From Alphaproteobacteria bacterium (GTDB lineage: Bacteria; Pseudomonadota; Alphaproteobacteria; CALKHQ01): a DNA stretch of 64,000 nucleotides. Location: contig JAWKYB010000002.1 in assembly GCA_041396705.1 (NCBI GenBank), positions 310,001 to 374,000 of the forward strand. Direction: 5' to 3'. Below the pieces are notes generated by a model, which was not told the DNA's origin, searched no databases, and saw only the letters and a list, made by a program, of their open reading frames with translations. Shown here in pieces: positions 51,834-63,022 of this stretch. Numbering within the stretch: position 1 is the first letter of the stretch; each line of letters starts with the position of its first letter. The translations under genes and the position numbers were made by a program.

Positions 51834-52819
51834 GACAGCCTCCGCTCGGCGACGTCGTGGGCGATGGTGAACGGCACGGTGATCAGCCCGACCATCACCG
51901 CGAACAGCAGCGTCTGGGCCGCGGCGGCGCCCATGTCGAACTGCTGGATCGCCTCCTGGTAGATGTGGAACGTGGTCAGCCGCGTCTCCTGGCCCGGCCC
52001 GCCTGCGGTCAGCACGAACACCAGGTCGAACACCTTGAACCCGATCACCAGCTTGAGCACGGCGATGGCCAGCAGCGCCGGCGCCAGCATCGGCAGCGTG
52101 ATCGAGCGGAAGATACGGACGCCGGATGCCCCGTCCAGCCGAGCCGCCTCGTAGATGTCGGTCGGCTGCGTCTGCAACGCGGCATAGGTCATCAGGGCGA
52201 CGAAGGGCGACCACTGCCAGACGTCGGCGAGGCAGAGAAGCGGCAGCGCAAGCTGCGAGGAGCCGAGGAACGAGACCGGCTGGCTGAGGATCGACAGGTC
52301 CATCAGGAACCCGTTGAGCCAGCCGCCGGCCGGCATCAGCAGCAGCTGCCACATCACCGCCACCGTCACCGGCGGCGTCATCAGCGGCAGCAGGATCAGC
52401 GTGCGCAGGATGCTGCGGCCGCGCACGGCGCGGTCGACCAGCACAGCCACCGCGACGCCGAGCAGCAGCGCGCCGGCCGTGGTCGCGAAGGCGTAGACCA
52501 CCGATCGCCACAGCGAGTCGGTGTATTTCGGCTCGCCAAGAGCGTCGCCGAAGTTGTCCAGGCCGATGAAGTTCTTGGCGATGAAGCCGACGGACTCGTC
52601 CGACAGGTCGAGGAAGAAGGGCGCGGCCAGGTTGGCCTTCAGCAGCGACAGCACCACCAGATAGATGAACGGATAGATCGCGAACACGATCAGCCCGACC
52701 AGCATTGGCGTCACCACCGCCCAGGCCATCAGGCGCCGGCCGCCGATCCCGGCATTGCCGCGGCCGGATCGCGCACGGCGCGGCGCCGCGACCGCGGGTA
52801 GCTGTTCGCTCAGGCTCAT
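51830..52819 (-). CDS. Carbohydrate ABC transporter permease, MalF type
   Basis: Protein of 329 residues, MSLSEQLPAVAAPRRARSGR, with a basic cytoplasmic N-terminus and six membrane helices. The EAA loop DIYEAARLDGASGVRIFRSI is intact. It lies 111 bp downstream of the binding-protein gene and is coupled to the MalG-type gene by a 4-bp overlap. Sequence layout fits CUT1 sugar or polyol importers. The energising ATPase must be encoded elsewhere. Confidence 0.93.
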   Translation of the reverse strand: MSLSEQLPAVAAPRRARSGRGNAGIGGRRLMAWAVVTPMLVGLIVFAIYPFIYLVVLSLLKANLAAPFFLDLSDESVGFIAKNFIGLDNFGDALGEPKYTDSLWRSVVYAFATTAGALLLGVAVAVLVDRAVRGRSILRTLILLPLMTPPVTVAVMWQLLLMPAGGWLNGFLMDLSILSQPVSFLGSSQLALPLLCLADVWQWSPFVALMTYAALQTQPTDIYEAARLDGASGVRIFRSITLPMLAPALLAIAVLKLVIGFKVFDLVFVLTAGGPGQETRLTTFHIYQEAIQQFDMGAAAAQTLLFAVMVGLITVPFTIAHDVAERRLS

Positions 52820-52930
52820 GGCACGCCGTTCCGGATCAGGGCTGCATCAGACGGCCGGCGGGCGTCCGCGCCCGTCCCCCGGCGAGGGACGGGCCGGGCA
52901 CCCGCCGACCCCTGTGCGCTCCGCGGCCGG

Positions 52931-54268
52931 TCAGCCGAGGATCTCTTCCCACTTCGCCTGGGCGTCGGTCATCGCCTGCTCGGCGGTCTTGTCGCCGGCC
53001 AGCATCAAGCCGAGCTCGTCGGTCAGCACCTGCATCAGCTCCGGCGATTCCGGCTTGGTCGGCCACGGGAATGCATGCTCGATGGCCTCCTGCACCGCAT
53101 CGGCCTGCTTGGGCGCGAAGCCGCGATAGGCCTCCATCGCCGAATAGCGGGTCGGGTCGACGCCGGTCTTGTTGTTGGTCAGCACGGAGATGTGGGTCTC
53201 CTTGCTGGCCGTCATGCGCACGAAATCCCAGGCCATGTCGGTGTTGTGGCTGCCGGTCGACACGCCGAACGACCAGCCGGCGTTCATCGCCGGACGGTTG
53301 ACCGTGTTGCTGCCGCCCACCGGCATCGGCACCACGCCCCATTGGCCGACGATGGCGCTCTGCTCCGGATCCTCGGCCCAGGTGCCGAGGTCGGTCCAGA
53401 ACTCGATCATGCCGGCCTGGCCGCCGAGGAACACCGGGATCGAGTTGCCGAACTCGGTCTCCAGCGGCGTCGGGGTCGCATAGGGCGCGGCATCCAGCAT
53501 GGCCTGCGCGGCCGCGATGCTGGCGTCCGACGCCAGCGCCGGCGCGCCGTTGGCGTCGAGGAAGTCGCCGCCGAAGCCGCCGAGGCGGTTGGCGTAGGTC
53601 GAGCAGATGATGATCGGGAACTGCTTGCACATCATCAGCGCGCCGTAGGTGCCGCTGCCGCCCTCGGCGTCGGTCACGGTCTTGATGACGTTGAGGTGGT
53701 CGTCCCAGGTCTTCGGCGCGGCCAGCCGTTTCCGCTCCAGGATGGCGGTGTTGTAGAACAGCACGTGGGTGTCGCCGTCATAGGGCAGCCCGTAGCGCCC
53801 GCCGTCGACCAGCGTGTAGGTGTCGTACAGCGCGCCGAGGAAGTCGGCCGGGTCGATGTCGGGATCGGCGTCGATGCGGTCGGCGACGTTCAGCAGCACG
53901 TTGTCGCGGACCAGCGCCTCCTTGTCGACATACCAGTACTGGAACACGTCCATCTCGTTGGCGCCGGAGACCACGTCCAGCGTCGCCTGGGCGGTGGCCT
54001 GGTCGTAGGGCACCGTCACCGCCTCGACCGTCGCGCCGGTGAGCTCGGAGAAGGCGGCCGACAGCGGCTCGATCGAGCCGGCATGCGGGTTGATGATCAT
54101 GAAGCGCAGCGTTTCGCCGGCATAGTCCGCAGCCGCGGCAAGACGCATCAAGGCCGGGTTCGCCAGCAGCGGACCGGCCATGGCCGCGGAGGCTGCGCCG
54201 CGCACGAAACGGCGGCGCGTGACCGGCGCATTCAGTCGGTTCGAAAGCCTGGCATCGATCTCGTACAT
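52931..54268 (-). CDS. Extracellular sugar-binding protein with Tat-type signal
   Basis: Start MYEIDARLSNRLNAPVTRRR (GGAGGAG upstream); 445 residues. A twin-arginine motif RRRFVRG followed by an Ala-rich segment ending near RLAAAAD indicates export of a folded protein by the Tat system. The body is a family-1 solute-binding protein: LRFMIINPHAGSIEPLSAAF, EMDVFQYWYVDKEALVRDNV, DGDTHVLFYNTAILERKRL and the late MNAGWSFGVSTGSHNTD. It is first in the operon with the MalF/MalG permeases. Divergent from a FadR-type regulator that may control it. Confidence 0.93.
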   Translation of the reverse strand: MYEIDARLSNRLNAPVTRRRFVRGAASAAMAGPLLANPALMRLAAAADYAGETLRFMIINPHAGSIEPLSAAFSELTGATVEAVTVPYDQATAQATLDVVSGANEMDVFQYWYVDKEALVRDNVLLNVADRIDADPDIDPADFLGALYDTYTLVDGGRYGLPYDGDTHVLFYNTAILERKRLAAPKTWDDHLNVIKTVTDAEGGSGTYGALMMCKQFPIIICSTYANRLGGFGGDFLDANGAPALASDASIAAAQAMLDAAPYATPTPLETEFGNSIPVFLGGQAGMIEFWTDLGTWAEDPEQSAIVGQWGVVPMPVGGSNTVNRPAMNAGWSFGVSTGSHNTDMAWDFVRMTASKETHISVLTNNKTGVDPTRYSAMEAYRGFAPKQADAVQEAIEHAFPWPTKPESPELMQVLTDELGLMLAGDKTAEQAMTDAQAKWEEILG

Positions 54269-54579
54269 CTTGTCTCCTCCCGTTTCGTTCTGGTTCGCGC
54301 GGCCGGTCGCGCACGCCGGGCGCCACGTCCACCGCTTGCGCCAGGCTGGCCGCTTCATCGTCGCGCTGCAACCCGGGCGCGGCTCACACTGCTGTATTTG
54401 CAAATCGCCTGCAACAGGGTGCACGCATGCGCGGTCGGCCGGTTCCGCCCGGTCGGCCGGCAGTGGTTCAGGCCGCCCGGCCTTGCGGGAGCGAATCGGG
54501 TTGACGGGCCGGCGGCGATTGATTCTGGTATGATGAATTGGGCGCGGCCGTCGCGCCAGGGGCGCGGGAGTAGCAGGAT
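54269..54579. promoter_or_regulatory. Divergent control region between importer operon and GntR regulator
   Basis: The 311-bp gap holds no gene. It contains the perfect palindrome ATTTGCAAAT at 54,396-54,405. Close to the regulator gene is GATTC-N9-GAATT-like sequence around GGTATGATG (54,521-54,539), reminiscent of FadR-family sites built on GTnnnAC-type cores. TATGAT at 54,529 could serve as a -10 element, but no -35 at proper spacing was found. Control by the adjacent regulator is plausible only. Confidence 0.4.
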
Positions 54580-55362
54580 TTGGTCGACAGCAGGACCGGC
54601 GCGGCCGCCCGGCCGAAACGCAACACCCTGCACCAGCGCGTTGTCGACACGCTCGGCGCGCAGATCGTCGCCGGCCAGACCGCGGTCGACGAGGTGCTGC
54701 CGAACGAGCAGGGGCTGTGCGCCCTGCTCAACGTCAGCCGCACCGTCCTGCGCGAAGGCATCAAGACGCTGGCGGCCAAGGGCCTGGTCGAGACCCGGAC
54801 CAAGGTCGGCACCCGCGTGCGGCCGCGCACCGACTGGAACATGCTGGACCCCGACGTGATGAGCTGGCGGCTGCTGCATGCCGACCGGCAGCAGGCGGCC
54901 TCCGAGTTGTTCGACATGCGCATGATCTTCGAGCCGGTCGCGGCCCGCAAGGCGGCGGAACGCGCGGTCGAGACCGACCACGACGCCATCGCCGCGGCCC
55001 ATCGCGAAATGCGCGAGCGGGCCAGCAACGGCGAGGACTACATCGAGCCGGACATCGCCTTCCATTGCGCCATCCTCAATGCGACCGGCAACCAGTTCCT
55101 GGCCGGACTCGGCAAACTGATCGCGGCCGGCCTGCGGCTCAGCTTCCGGCAAAGCTGGGCGCGTTCCGAGACACTGAACCGGGCGATGCTGGAGCATGAG
55201 GCGGTGCTGAACTTTATCCGCTCGGGCGACGGCCAGCGCGCCGAGGAGGGCATGCGCAAGCTGCTGCAGAACGCACGCTCCGACTGGCGGCGGGTCGAGG
55301 CCAGCCGCGCGAGCGCGGCGCCAGCGCCGGACGCGATGGCGCTCGACCGCCAGCCCGGTTGA
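54580..55362 (+). CDS. FadR-type GntR transcriptional regulator (FCD domain)
   Basis: About 260 residues from a TTG start (VDSRTGAAARPKRNTL). The winged helix includes LHQRVVDTLGAQIVAGQ, LCALLNVSRTVLREGIKTLA and AKGLVETRTKVGTRVRPR. The FCD effector domain follows with ELFDMRMIFEPVAARKAAE, a metal-ligand Asp/His segment PDIAFHCAIL and a later His in HEAVLNFIRSGD. Such regulators respond to sugar acids and related metabolites, and DNA binding is released by the ligand. It is followed by the importer operon at 55,444, with an intervening palindrome that is a good operator. Confidence 0.92.
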   Translation: MVDSRTGAAARPKRNTLHQRVVDTLGAQIVAGQTAVDEVLPNEQGLCALLNVSRTVLREGIKTLAAKGLVETRTKVGTRVRPRTDWNMLDPDVMSWRLLHADRQQAASELFDMRMIFEPVAARKAAERAVETDHDAIAAAHREMRERASNGEDYIEPDIAFHCAILNATGNQFLAGLGKLIAAGLRLSFRQSWARSETLNRAMLEHEAVLNFIRSGDGQRAEEGMRKLLQNARSDWRRVEASRASAAPAPDAMALDRQPG

Positions 55363-55392
55363 CTGCATATTTCACATGCGGCACCGTTTGAT

Positions 55393-55405
55393 TTCGTAAT
55401 ACGAA
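55393..55405. promoter_or_regulatory. Palindromic operator candidate for the GntR regulator
   Basis: TTCGTAATACGAA is a perfect 13-bp palindrome centred on A at 55,399, extending imperfectly to ATTTCGTAATACGAATT. It sits between the regulator stop and the ATPase gene, 38 bp before the ATG, in an AT-rich patch. FadR-type regulators bind short palindromes of this kind. A binding site here would control the three importer genes. Confidence 0.6.
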
Positions 55406-55443
55406 TTAGCGGGAGCACGGGCCGCCAGGCTGGAACGTTCGCG

Positions 55444-56258
<815 letters not shown>

Positions 56259-56262
<4 letters not shown>

Positions 56263-57404
56263 CCGACGTCGGCGCAGGGCGACGCGTGGGGCGCGCACAG
56301 CCGCGGCGCCCGCTCGTCGCCCGGCTGTTCGCGGTCGAGGGGGTGCCGATCTTTTCGGTGTTCCTGCTGGTGCTGGTGTTGCTGATGGTCCTGGCGCCAA
56401 ACGCCTTTCTCGGCTGGCGCACCTACATCTCGATCCTGGTCAACTACCAGCACTACATCATCTGCGCGCTGGGGCTGACCCTGGTCATCGCCGCCGGCGA
56501 GATCGACCTCAGCTTCCCGTCGGTCATCACCTTCTCCAGCATCGTCTTCGCCTCGTTCTACCGTTTCGACCTGGTGCCGTGGATCGCCTGGGTCGGCGAC
56601 GGCGTCGCGCCGGAGGAGATCCCGGCGATGCAGGCGCAACTGGCCTGGGTCGGGCTGGTCGCCGCGGTGCTGGCCGGCGCCGTCGCCGGCTACGTCAACG
56701 GCGTGCTGGTGGCGCGGTTCGGCATCCCCTCGATCATCGCCACGCTGGCGATGAGTTTCGTCTGGCGCGGCATGGCGGTGTTCCTGGCGGCCGGCCGGCA
56801 GTATTCGCTGCGCGACTTCAACGATACCCTGCAGTGGGACCTGACCACGGGCCGCGTCCTGACCGGGCTGTTCGTCGAGGAGGGCGTGGTGCTGCGCAAG
56901 CCGGACGGCATTCCGCTGCAGGCGCTGATCGTGATCGCGGTCGCGGTGCTGCTGTGGTTCGTGCTCAACCGCCACCGCTTCGGCGAGGCGCTGCTGTTCA
57001 TCGGCGACAACGCCAACGTCGCGCGCGTGATGGGCATCGACGTGCGCCGCACCCGCACCCGCCTGTTCACGCTGATGGGGGCGATCGCCGGCCTGGCCGG
57101 GGTGTTCCTGACCTCGGAGACCGAGAACTTCACCACCACCCAGGGCCAGAGCACCCTGCTGATCGTGATGGCGGCGGTGTTCATCGGCGGCACGTCGATC
57201 TTCGGCGGCTCCGGCTCCATCGTCGGCAGCTATATCGGGCTGCTCATCGTCGTCACCCTGCAGGTCGGCATGGTCGCGGTCGGGCTGGGCGGCGAGATCG
57301 CCGACATGACAATCGGCGCGATCTTCATCGGCGCGGTGCTGGTGCACATGGTGGTCGAGAAGCCGGACCGGCTGCAGGGTCTGGGGCTCAGGCGCCTGCG
57401 ATGA
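56259..57404 (+). CDS. Sugar ABC transporter permease (RbsC/FrcC family)
   Basis: 381 residues if translation starts at the TTG overlapping the ATPase stop (TTGA); the N-terminus reads TDVGAGRRVGRAQPRRPLVA. It has about ten hydrophobic segments, with IAAGEIDLSFPSVITFSSIV, FGIPSIIATLAMSFVWRGMA, FIGDNANVARVMGIDVRRTR and FIGGTSIFGGSGSIVGSYIG typical of the family. An extra loop near residues 100-125 (DGVAPEEIPAMQAQ) is somewhat longer than usual. It forms the channel of the importer with the ATPase and the downstream receptor. Confidence 0.93.
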
Positions 57405-57550
57405 GTGCGCGCAGCCCGGGTTCCGCGCATCATCCGAACGGCGAACCGGGCCGCGAGCGGCGGGAAGTGGGGCAAGAACGCGACCGGGCGCAACCCGGCG
57501 GGAGCGGGAAACCGAGGAAGCGGCCTCGTGCCGCAAGGGAGGGACGTAGC

Positions 57551-58534
57551 ATGAGAACCGTATTGCGCAGCCTTGTCGTCGCCACCGTGGCCAGCAGCGC
57601 ACTGGCGGCGATCGCCGGCGCCCAGGGCATCGGCGAGGGCGTCATCATCTACATGCAGATGGGCGGCCAGCCCGGCCAGCCGCCGGTGCTGCCGCGCACC
57701 AACGGCGCCGTCGCCGCGGCCGAGGCGCTGGGCGCCACGCTGTTCGAGCAGTATTCGAGCTGGAATCCGGAAACCATGCTGGCCCAGTTCGACGAGGCGA
57801 TGGCGGCCGATCCCGACTGCATCGTGATCATGGGCCATCCGGGCAACGACGCCTTCGCCGACCGGGTTGCCGACGCCTTCGCCCGCGGCATCGTCGTCAC
57901 CTCGAACAACGCGCCGCTGAGCGAGCTGCTGCCGAAGTACCAGGACCAGGGCTTCGGCTATGCCGGCGTCGACCTGTACGAGGGCGGCGCGATCACGGCG
58001 CGGGCGATGCTGAACGCCGGGCTGGCGCCGGGCGACCATGCCCTGGTCTACGAGCTGTTCAGCTCCGGCGACCGCGGGCTCTCCGGCAAGGGCATGGCCG
58101 ACACGCTGGAAGCGGCCGGCGTGGTGGTCGACCGGGTGGAGATGAGCGCGGAGGTCGACGGCAATCCGCCTGCGGTGGTGCCGATCCTGGTCGCCTATCT
58201 GCAGGAGCACCCCGACACCAAGGCGATCGGCACCCAGCACGGCGGCGTCACGCCGCAGCTGCAGGCGGTGATGGAGCAGGCCGGCCGCACGCCGGACAAC
58301 CTGATCCTGGCCGGCATCGACACCGACCCGGTGACCGTGCAGGCGATCGGCGAGGGCTACATGGCCGCGTCGCTGGACCAGCAGCTGTATCTGCAGGGCT
58401 TCCTGCCGGTGCTGCAGTGCGTGCTCAGCGTCAAGTACCACATGGGCGGGATGACCACGAACACTGCCGCAGGTACCCTGTCGCCGAAGAATGTCGAGAT
58501 GCTGATGCCGCTGATCGAGCAGGGCATCCGCTGA
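57551..58534 (+). CDS. Periplasmic sugar-binding protein (RbsB-like)
   Basis: Protein of 327 residues with GGAGGG before the start and a signal peptide MRTVLRSLVVATVASSALAA cleaved near AGA-Q25. It has the binding-fold features IVIMGHPGNDAFADRVADAF, GIVVTSNNAPLSELL, YAGVDLYEGGAITARAMLN and ILAGIDTDPVTVQAIGEGYM. It closes the regulator-ATPase-permease-receptor group and lies 147 bp after the permease. The sequence is distinct from the four receptor paralogues of the left cluster. Confidence 0.93.
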   Translation: MRTVLRSLVVATVASSALAAIAGAQGIGEGVIIYMQMGGQPGQPPVLPRTNGAVAAAEALGATLFEQYSSWNPETMLAQFDEAMAADPDCIVIMGHPGNDAFADRVADAFARGIVVTSNNAPLSELLPKYQDQGFGYAGVDLYEGGAITARAMLNAGLAPGDHALVYELFSSGDRGLSGKGMADTLEAAGVVVDRVEMSAEVDGNPPAVVPILVAYLQEHPDTKAIGTQHGGVTPQLQAVMEQAGRTPDNLILAGIDTDPVTVQAIGEGYMAASLDQQLYLQGFLPVLQCVLSVKYHMGGMTTNTAAGTLSPKNVEMLMPLIEQGIR

Positions 58535-58556
58535 CCGCCGAGCCGTTCCGGATGCG

Positions 58557-58582
58557 AAGGGCCGGCCGCCGGGACGGCCCTT
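58557..58582 (+). terminator. Possible weak terminator hairpin
   Basis: AAGGGCCG and CGGCCCTT form an 8-bp perfect stem with a 10-base loop, 23 bp after the binding-protein stop. No T run follows, so intrinsic termination would be weak. Confidence 0.45.
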
Positions 58583-58790
58583 CCGTGCCGCCGCGCGAAA
58601 GACTTGCCAAATAATCGGCGCGGTGGGAGCATCGCCGGACCGGTATTCGCGTCGCGACCGCCGGTCGCGCCGGGCTCCCGGCACCTGTCCCTCAAACACC
58701 AGGACTGAATGCCGAAATTGTATGCACTGGCCTCGGGGCTGCCCCGGGGCCGGTCGGCAACAACGGCGTCGGAACAATGGAGGAAATGTC

Positions 58791-60077
58791 ATGACATTCC
58801 GTAATGAAGACTTGCGACCGGTTCGCCGGTGGCCGCCCCTCGCCTTGGCCGGTGCGCTGGCCCTTGGCCTCGCTTTGCCGGCGGGCCCGAGCCGTGCCGC
58901 CGGCGGCGACTGGATCGACACCTGGGGTGCCGCGCCGCAGCCGATCTGGGCAGCCGACTTCCTGGCGCCGCTGACCTTCCCGCGCAACCTGTGGGGTCAG
59001 ACGATTCGGCAGGTCGCCCGGGTCTCGCTCGGCGGCGAGCAGGTCCGCATCGCGATCTCTAACGAATATGGCGCCATGCCGATGACCGTCGACGCGGCGC
59101 ACGTCGCGCTGTCCGACGGCGGGGCCAGGATTCAGGCCGGCACCGACCGGGCGCTGACCTTCGGCGGCGCGGCCTCGATCACGATTCCGGCGGGCGCGTC
59201 GGCGGTCAGCGACGCGGTCGACCTGAGCGTGCCGGCGCTGGGCAGCGTCGCGGTCAGCCTGTTCTTCGCCGATGTGACGCCGACAACGACCATGCACTGG
59301 GATGGCCGCCAGACCGCCTACATCGTCGGCGGCGACAAGACCGCCGATGCCGACATCGCGCCGGACGCCACCACGGAATCGCGGCTGTTCCTCAGCCGTA
59401 TTATCGTTAATGCGCCGGACAACCCCCGCACCATCGTCACCTTCGGCGATTCCATCACTGACGGCGACGGCTCCTCCACCGACCAGAACAACCGCTGGCC
59501 CGACGTGCTGGCCGAGCGGCTGAACGCCGCCGGCGACACCCGGACCTCGGTGGTCAACGAAGGCATTTCGGGCGAACGCGTGCTGTCCGACCGCATGGGC
59601 ATCAACGCGCTGGCGCGGTTCGAGGAGGCGGTGCTGACCCACCCGCATGTCGAGACGGTAGTGTTCATGATGGGCATCAACGACATCGGCTGGCCGGACA
59701 TGGTGCTGGACCCGACCGCCGCCGAGCCGACCGCCGCCGACGTCATCGCCGGCTACCGGCAGCTCATCGCCCGCGCGCACGACCACGGCATCCGCATCGT
59801 CGGCGCCACGCTGACGCCGTTCAACAACGCCTTCGGCGGCGGGCCGCTCGAGGGCTACTACAACGCCGACAAGGAGGCGATCCGGCTCGAGGTCAACGAC
59901 TGGATCCGCAACGGCGGCGGCTTCGACGGCGTGATCGACTTCGACGCGGTGGTGCAGAATCCGGCGGATCCCAACCGGATTCTGCCGGAGTTCAACAAGG
60001 GCGACGATCTGCATCCGAACGACGCCGGCTATGAGGCGATGGGCAACGCCGTCGACTTGGCGCTGGTGGCGCCGTAA
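58791..60077 (+). CDS. Secreted SGNH/GDSL hydrolase
   Basis: Start MTFRNEDLRPVRRWPPLALA (GGAGGAAATGTC before the ATG); 428 residues with an export signal cleaved near SRAAG. A beta-rich N-terminal domain of about 180 residues precedes the catalytic SGNH domain. Block I is TFGDSITDGDG with the Ser nucleophile, block III lies in MMGINDIGWPD, and block V is DLHPNDAGYEAMG with the Asp/His pair. The two-part layout is that of secreted esterases acting on acylated sugars or polysaccharides. It has its own strong ribosome site and ends in a clear terminator. Confidence 0.92.
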   Translation: MTFRNEDLRPVRRWPPLALAGALALGLALPAGPSRAAGGDWIDTWGAAPQPIWAADFLAPLTFPRNLWGQTIRQVARVSLGGEQVRIAISNEYGAMPMTVDAAHVALSDGGARIQAGTDRALTFGGAASITIPAGASAVSDAVDLSVPALGSVAVSLFFADVTPTTTMHWDGRQTAYIVGGDKTADADIAPDATTESRLFLSRIIVNAPDNPRTIVTFGDSITDGDGSSTDQNNRWPDVLAERLNAAGDTRTSVVNEGISGERVLSDRMGINALARFEEAVLTHPHVETVVFMMGINDIGWPDMVLDPTAAEPTAADVIAGYRQLIARAHDHGIRIVGATLTPFNNAFGGGPLEGYYNADKEAIRLEVNDWIRNGGGFDGVIDFDAVVQNPADPNRILPEFNKGDDLHPNDAGYEAMGNAVDLALVAP

Positions 60078-60106
60078 GGCGGGCGGTTCGCGCCTGCGCG
60101 AAACGG

Positions 60107-60138
60107 AAGGGCCTGCGTTCGCGCCGGCCCTTTTCTTT
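60107..60138 (+). terminator. Rho-independent terminator after the SGNH hydrolase gene
   Basis: AAGGGCC (60,107-60,113) pairs with GGCCCTT (60,126-60,132) around a 12-base loop and is followed by a T-rich tract TTTTCTTT. It lies 30 bp after the stop codon and between convergent genes. Confidence 0.8.
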
Positions 60139-60234
60139 CGTCATCATGCGATGCCCGGCCCACCGGGCCGAGGCAAGCGGCCAGGCAGTTGGCCCGGGGA
60201 CGACGGTCCTCTCAGGCTTGCGGCGGTCTGCGCC

Positions 60235-61410
<1,176 letters not shown>

Positions 61411-61529
61411 CGTAAGTCCTCCCGTTGCTGACGGTGCGGCCGGGGCCCGAATGGGCGGGTGCGTCGGCGCGTCTCTCGGGGCCGCGTTTGCGCCTGCTCC
61501 CGCCAGATATGACCGCGGGTCCGGCAGCG

Positions 61530-62789
61530 TCAACCCGGATTGCCGGTCCTGCGCTCGAATGTCCGCAGCCATTGGGCGAACGGCTGCCAGACCGCCTGGC
61601 GGGCACGGCCGCCGACGATCATGCCGACATGGCCGAGCGCCGGCTCGATCACGGTGGCGCCGGCGATGCGCCGGGCCAGCGTGGCCGACGACGCCGGCGG
61701 CACGATGCGGTCGCGCTGCGGGCAGGCGACGAAGGCCGGCATGGCGAGCGCGGACGGGCGCACCGGCACGCCGCCGACCTGCCAGCGGTCGCGGCCCGGC
61801 AGGTTGTCGCCGTACCAGCCGACGAAGCATTCCCGCGCCACGCGTGCCGGCAGCGCGACGCCGTCGTTGATCCAGTCCTCCAGCGCGACGAAGCGCCGGG
61901 CCGCCTCGCCCTGCTGGTCCAGGCCGGCGAAATCGGCGAACTTGCGCAGCACCAGCAGCGGGTCCATGGCGAAGAACAGGCATTGCAGCACGTCGACCGG
62001 CACGGCGCCGCTGGCCTCGAACAGGGGCGCCAGATGCGGCCACAGCGCGCCGAGCAGCCGGGCGTGTGCGCCGCCGTCGGCGTGGAAATCCCACGGGGTG
62101 GCGAGCAGGGCGAGGCCGGCGACGCGGTCGGGGTTGCGCTGCGCGGCGGCGAGCGCCAGCAGGCCGCCCATGCAATAGCCGGCGAGGACGACGGGGCGGC
62201 CCTCGCGTTCGGCAACGGCGGCCAGCGCCGGCTCCAGCCGGTCTGCGATGAAGCCGTCGAGACCCAGGTCGCGCTCGGTCTCGGCCGGTTCGCCCCAGTC
62301 GAGCAGCAGCGGCCGCATGCCGCCCTCGGCGGCCAGCCACCGCATCAGGCTGCGGCCCCGCGCGAGGTCCAGCACCGTGGCCCGGTTGATCAGCGACGGC
62401 ACGAACAGCACAGGCGCGCCGCGCCGGTCGCCGTCGCCGGCGAAGTCGAGCAGGCGCGTGCCGCCCCTCGCCCAGGCGACCGGCGGGTCGGCGAGGGCGC
62501 GGCGATAGGGGTGGCGCCGATAGGCCTCGACGCCGTCCAGGAAGGTCGCCAGCCGGCGCGCCGCGGCGCGCCCCACCGCTCGGCGGAAAGCATCGCTGCC
62601 GCCGAGCGCGTCGGCCAGCCGCCGTGCCCGTTCAGCGTCCGGCGGGCTTGCCGCCTGCGGATCGGTCCATGCCGGCGGAACGGCTCCGCAGGCTCCGGCC
62701 GCCCCCAGCCACACCGTCGCCGCCATCGCCAGGTGCAGCGGCAGCGGGCGCGGGCCGGGACGCTTGACTCGGCGCGTGGTCATGCTCAC
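61530..62789 (-). CDS. PhaC-like alpha/beta hydrolase with Cys lipase box
   Basis: Up to 419 residues. Motifs resemble PHA synthases: FVPSLINRATVLDL, then RSLMRWLAAEG with LLLDWGEP, the lipase box LAGYCMGGLL with Cys206 in place of Ser, the catalytic Asp in ACPQRDRIVPP and His in LGHVGMIVG. PHA synthases use Cys in G-x-C-x-G, which supports a polymerase or related acyltransferase role. It is shorter than class I PhaC (about 590) and nearer the size of class III. An N-terminal hydrophobic Ala-rich stretch (LHLAMAATVWLGAAGACGA) may be a signal-like segment. It overlaps the small ORF upstream. Confidence 0.8.
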   Translation of the reverse strand: MSMTTRRVKRPGPRPLPLHLAMAATVWLGAAGACGAVPPAWTDPQAASPPDAERARRLADALGGSDAFRRAVGRAAARRLATFLDGVEAYRRHPYRRALADPPVAWARGGTRLLDFAGDGDRRGAPVLFVPSLINRATVLDLARGRSLMRWLAAEGGMRPLLLDWGEPAETERDLGLDGFIADRLEPALAAVAEREGRPVVLAGYCMGGLLALAAAQRNPDRVAGLALLATPWDFHADGGAHARLLGALWPHLAPLFEASGAVPVDVLQCLFFAMDPLLVLRKFADFAGLDQQGEAARRFVALEDWINDGVALPARVARECFVGWYGDNLPGRDRWQVGGVPVRPSALAMPAFVACPQRDRIVPPASSATLARRIAGATVIEPALGHVGMIVGGRARQAVWQPFAQWLRTFERRTGNPG

Positions 62790-62955
62790 TTCGGTCCTGC
62801 GGCGGTGACGGTTGCGCGGCGCCGAAGCCGCCTAGAGCGGCCAGCAGGGTTGCGAACTGGCGGGCGATCTCGGGATCCTGCGCCGTCTGCTGCCAGGCGT
62901 CTTCCCATAGCCGCAGATAGCGCTCGGCAAGGTCGTCGATCGTGCGGTCGTCCAT
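62632..62955 (-). CDS. Small protein upstream of the PhaC-like gene
   Basis: MDDRTIDDLAERYLRLWEDA followed by WQQTAQDPEIARQFATLLAA forms an amphipathic helical N-terminus of about 45 residues; the remaining 60 are Pro/Ala/Gly-rich and overlap the PhaC-like gene by 158 bp in another frame. The helical part is reminiscent of small subunits or N-terminal caps of PHA synthases, but I do not recognise a family. The long overlap suggests the true stop may be lost to an indel or that the PhaC-like start is further downstream. Transcribed divergently from phaR. Confidence 0.5.
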   Translation of the reverse strand: MDDRTIDDLAERYLRLWEDAWQQTAQDPEIARQFATLLAALGGFGAAQPSPPQDRSEHDHAPSQASRPAPAAAAPGDGGDGVAGGGRSLRSRSAGMDRSAGGKPAGR

Positions 62956-63022
62956 CGGGCCTCGCCGGCTCCGTCGCGGTGTGGCGGCGTCGCGGCGGCC
63001 CTGGCGACGGCATGGCGCCATG

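Noticed and set aside
54501..54534. TTGACG and TATGAT as a sigma-70 promoter for the GntR gene
   Set aside because: Spacing is 22 bases, outside the 16-18 normally used.
57230..58987. Minus-strand open frame of 585 codons opposite the sugar receptor
   Set aside because: Shadow of the receptor and permease genes; low-complexity Arg/Ala/Gly content and no family motif.
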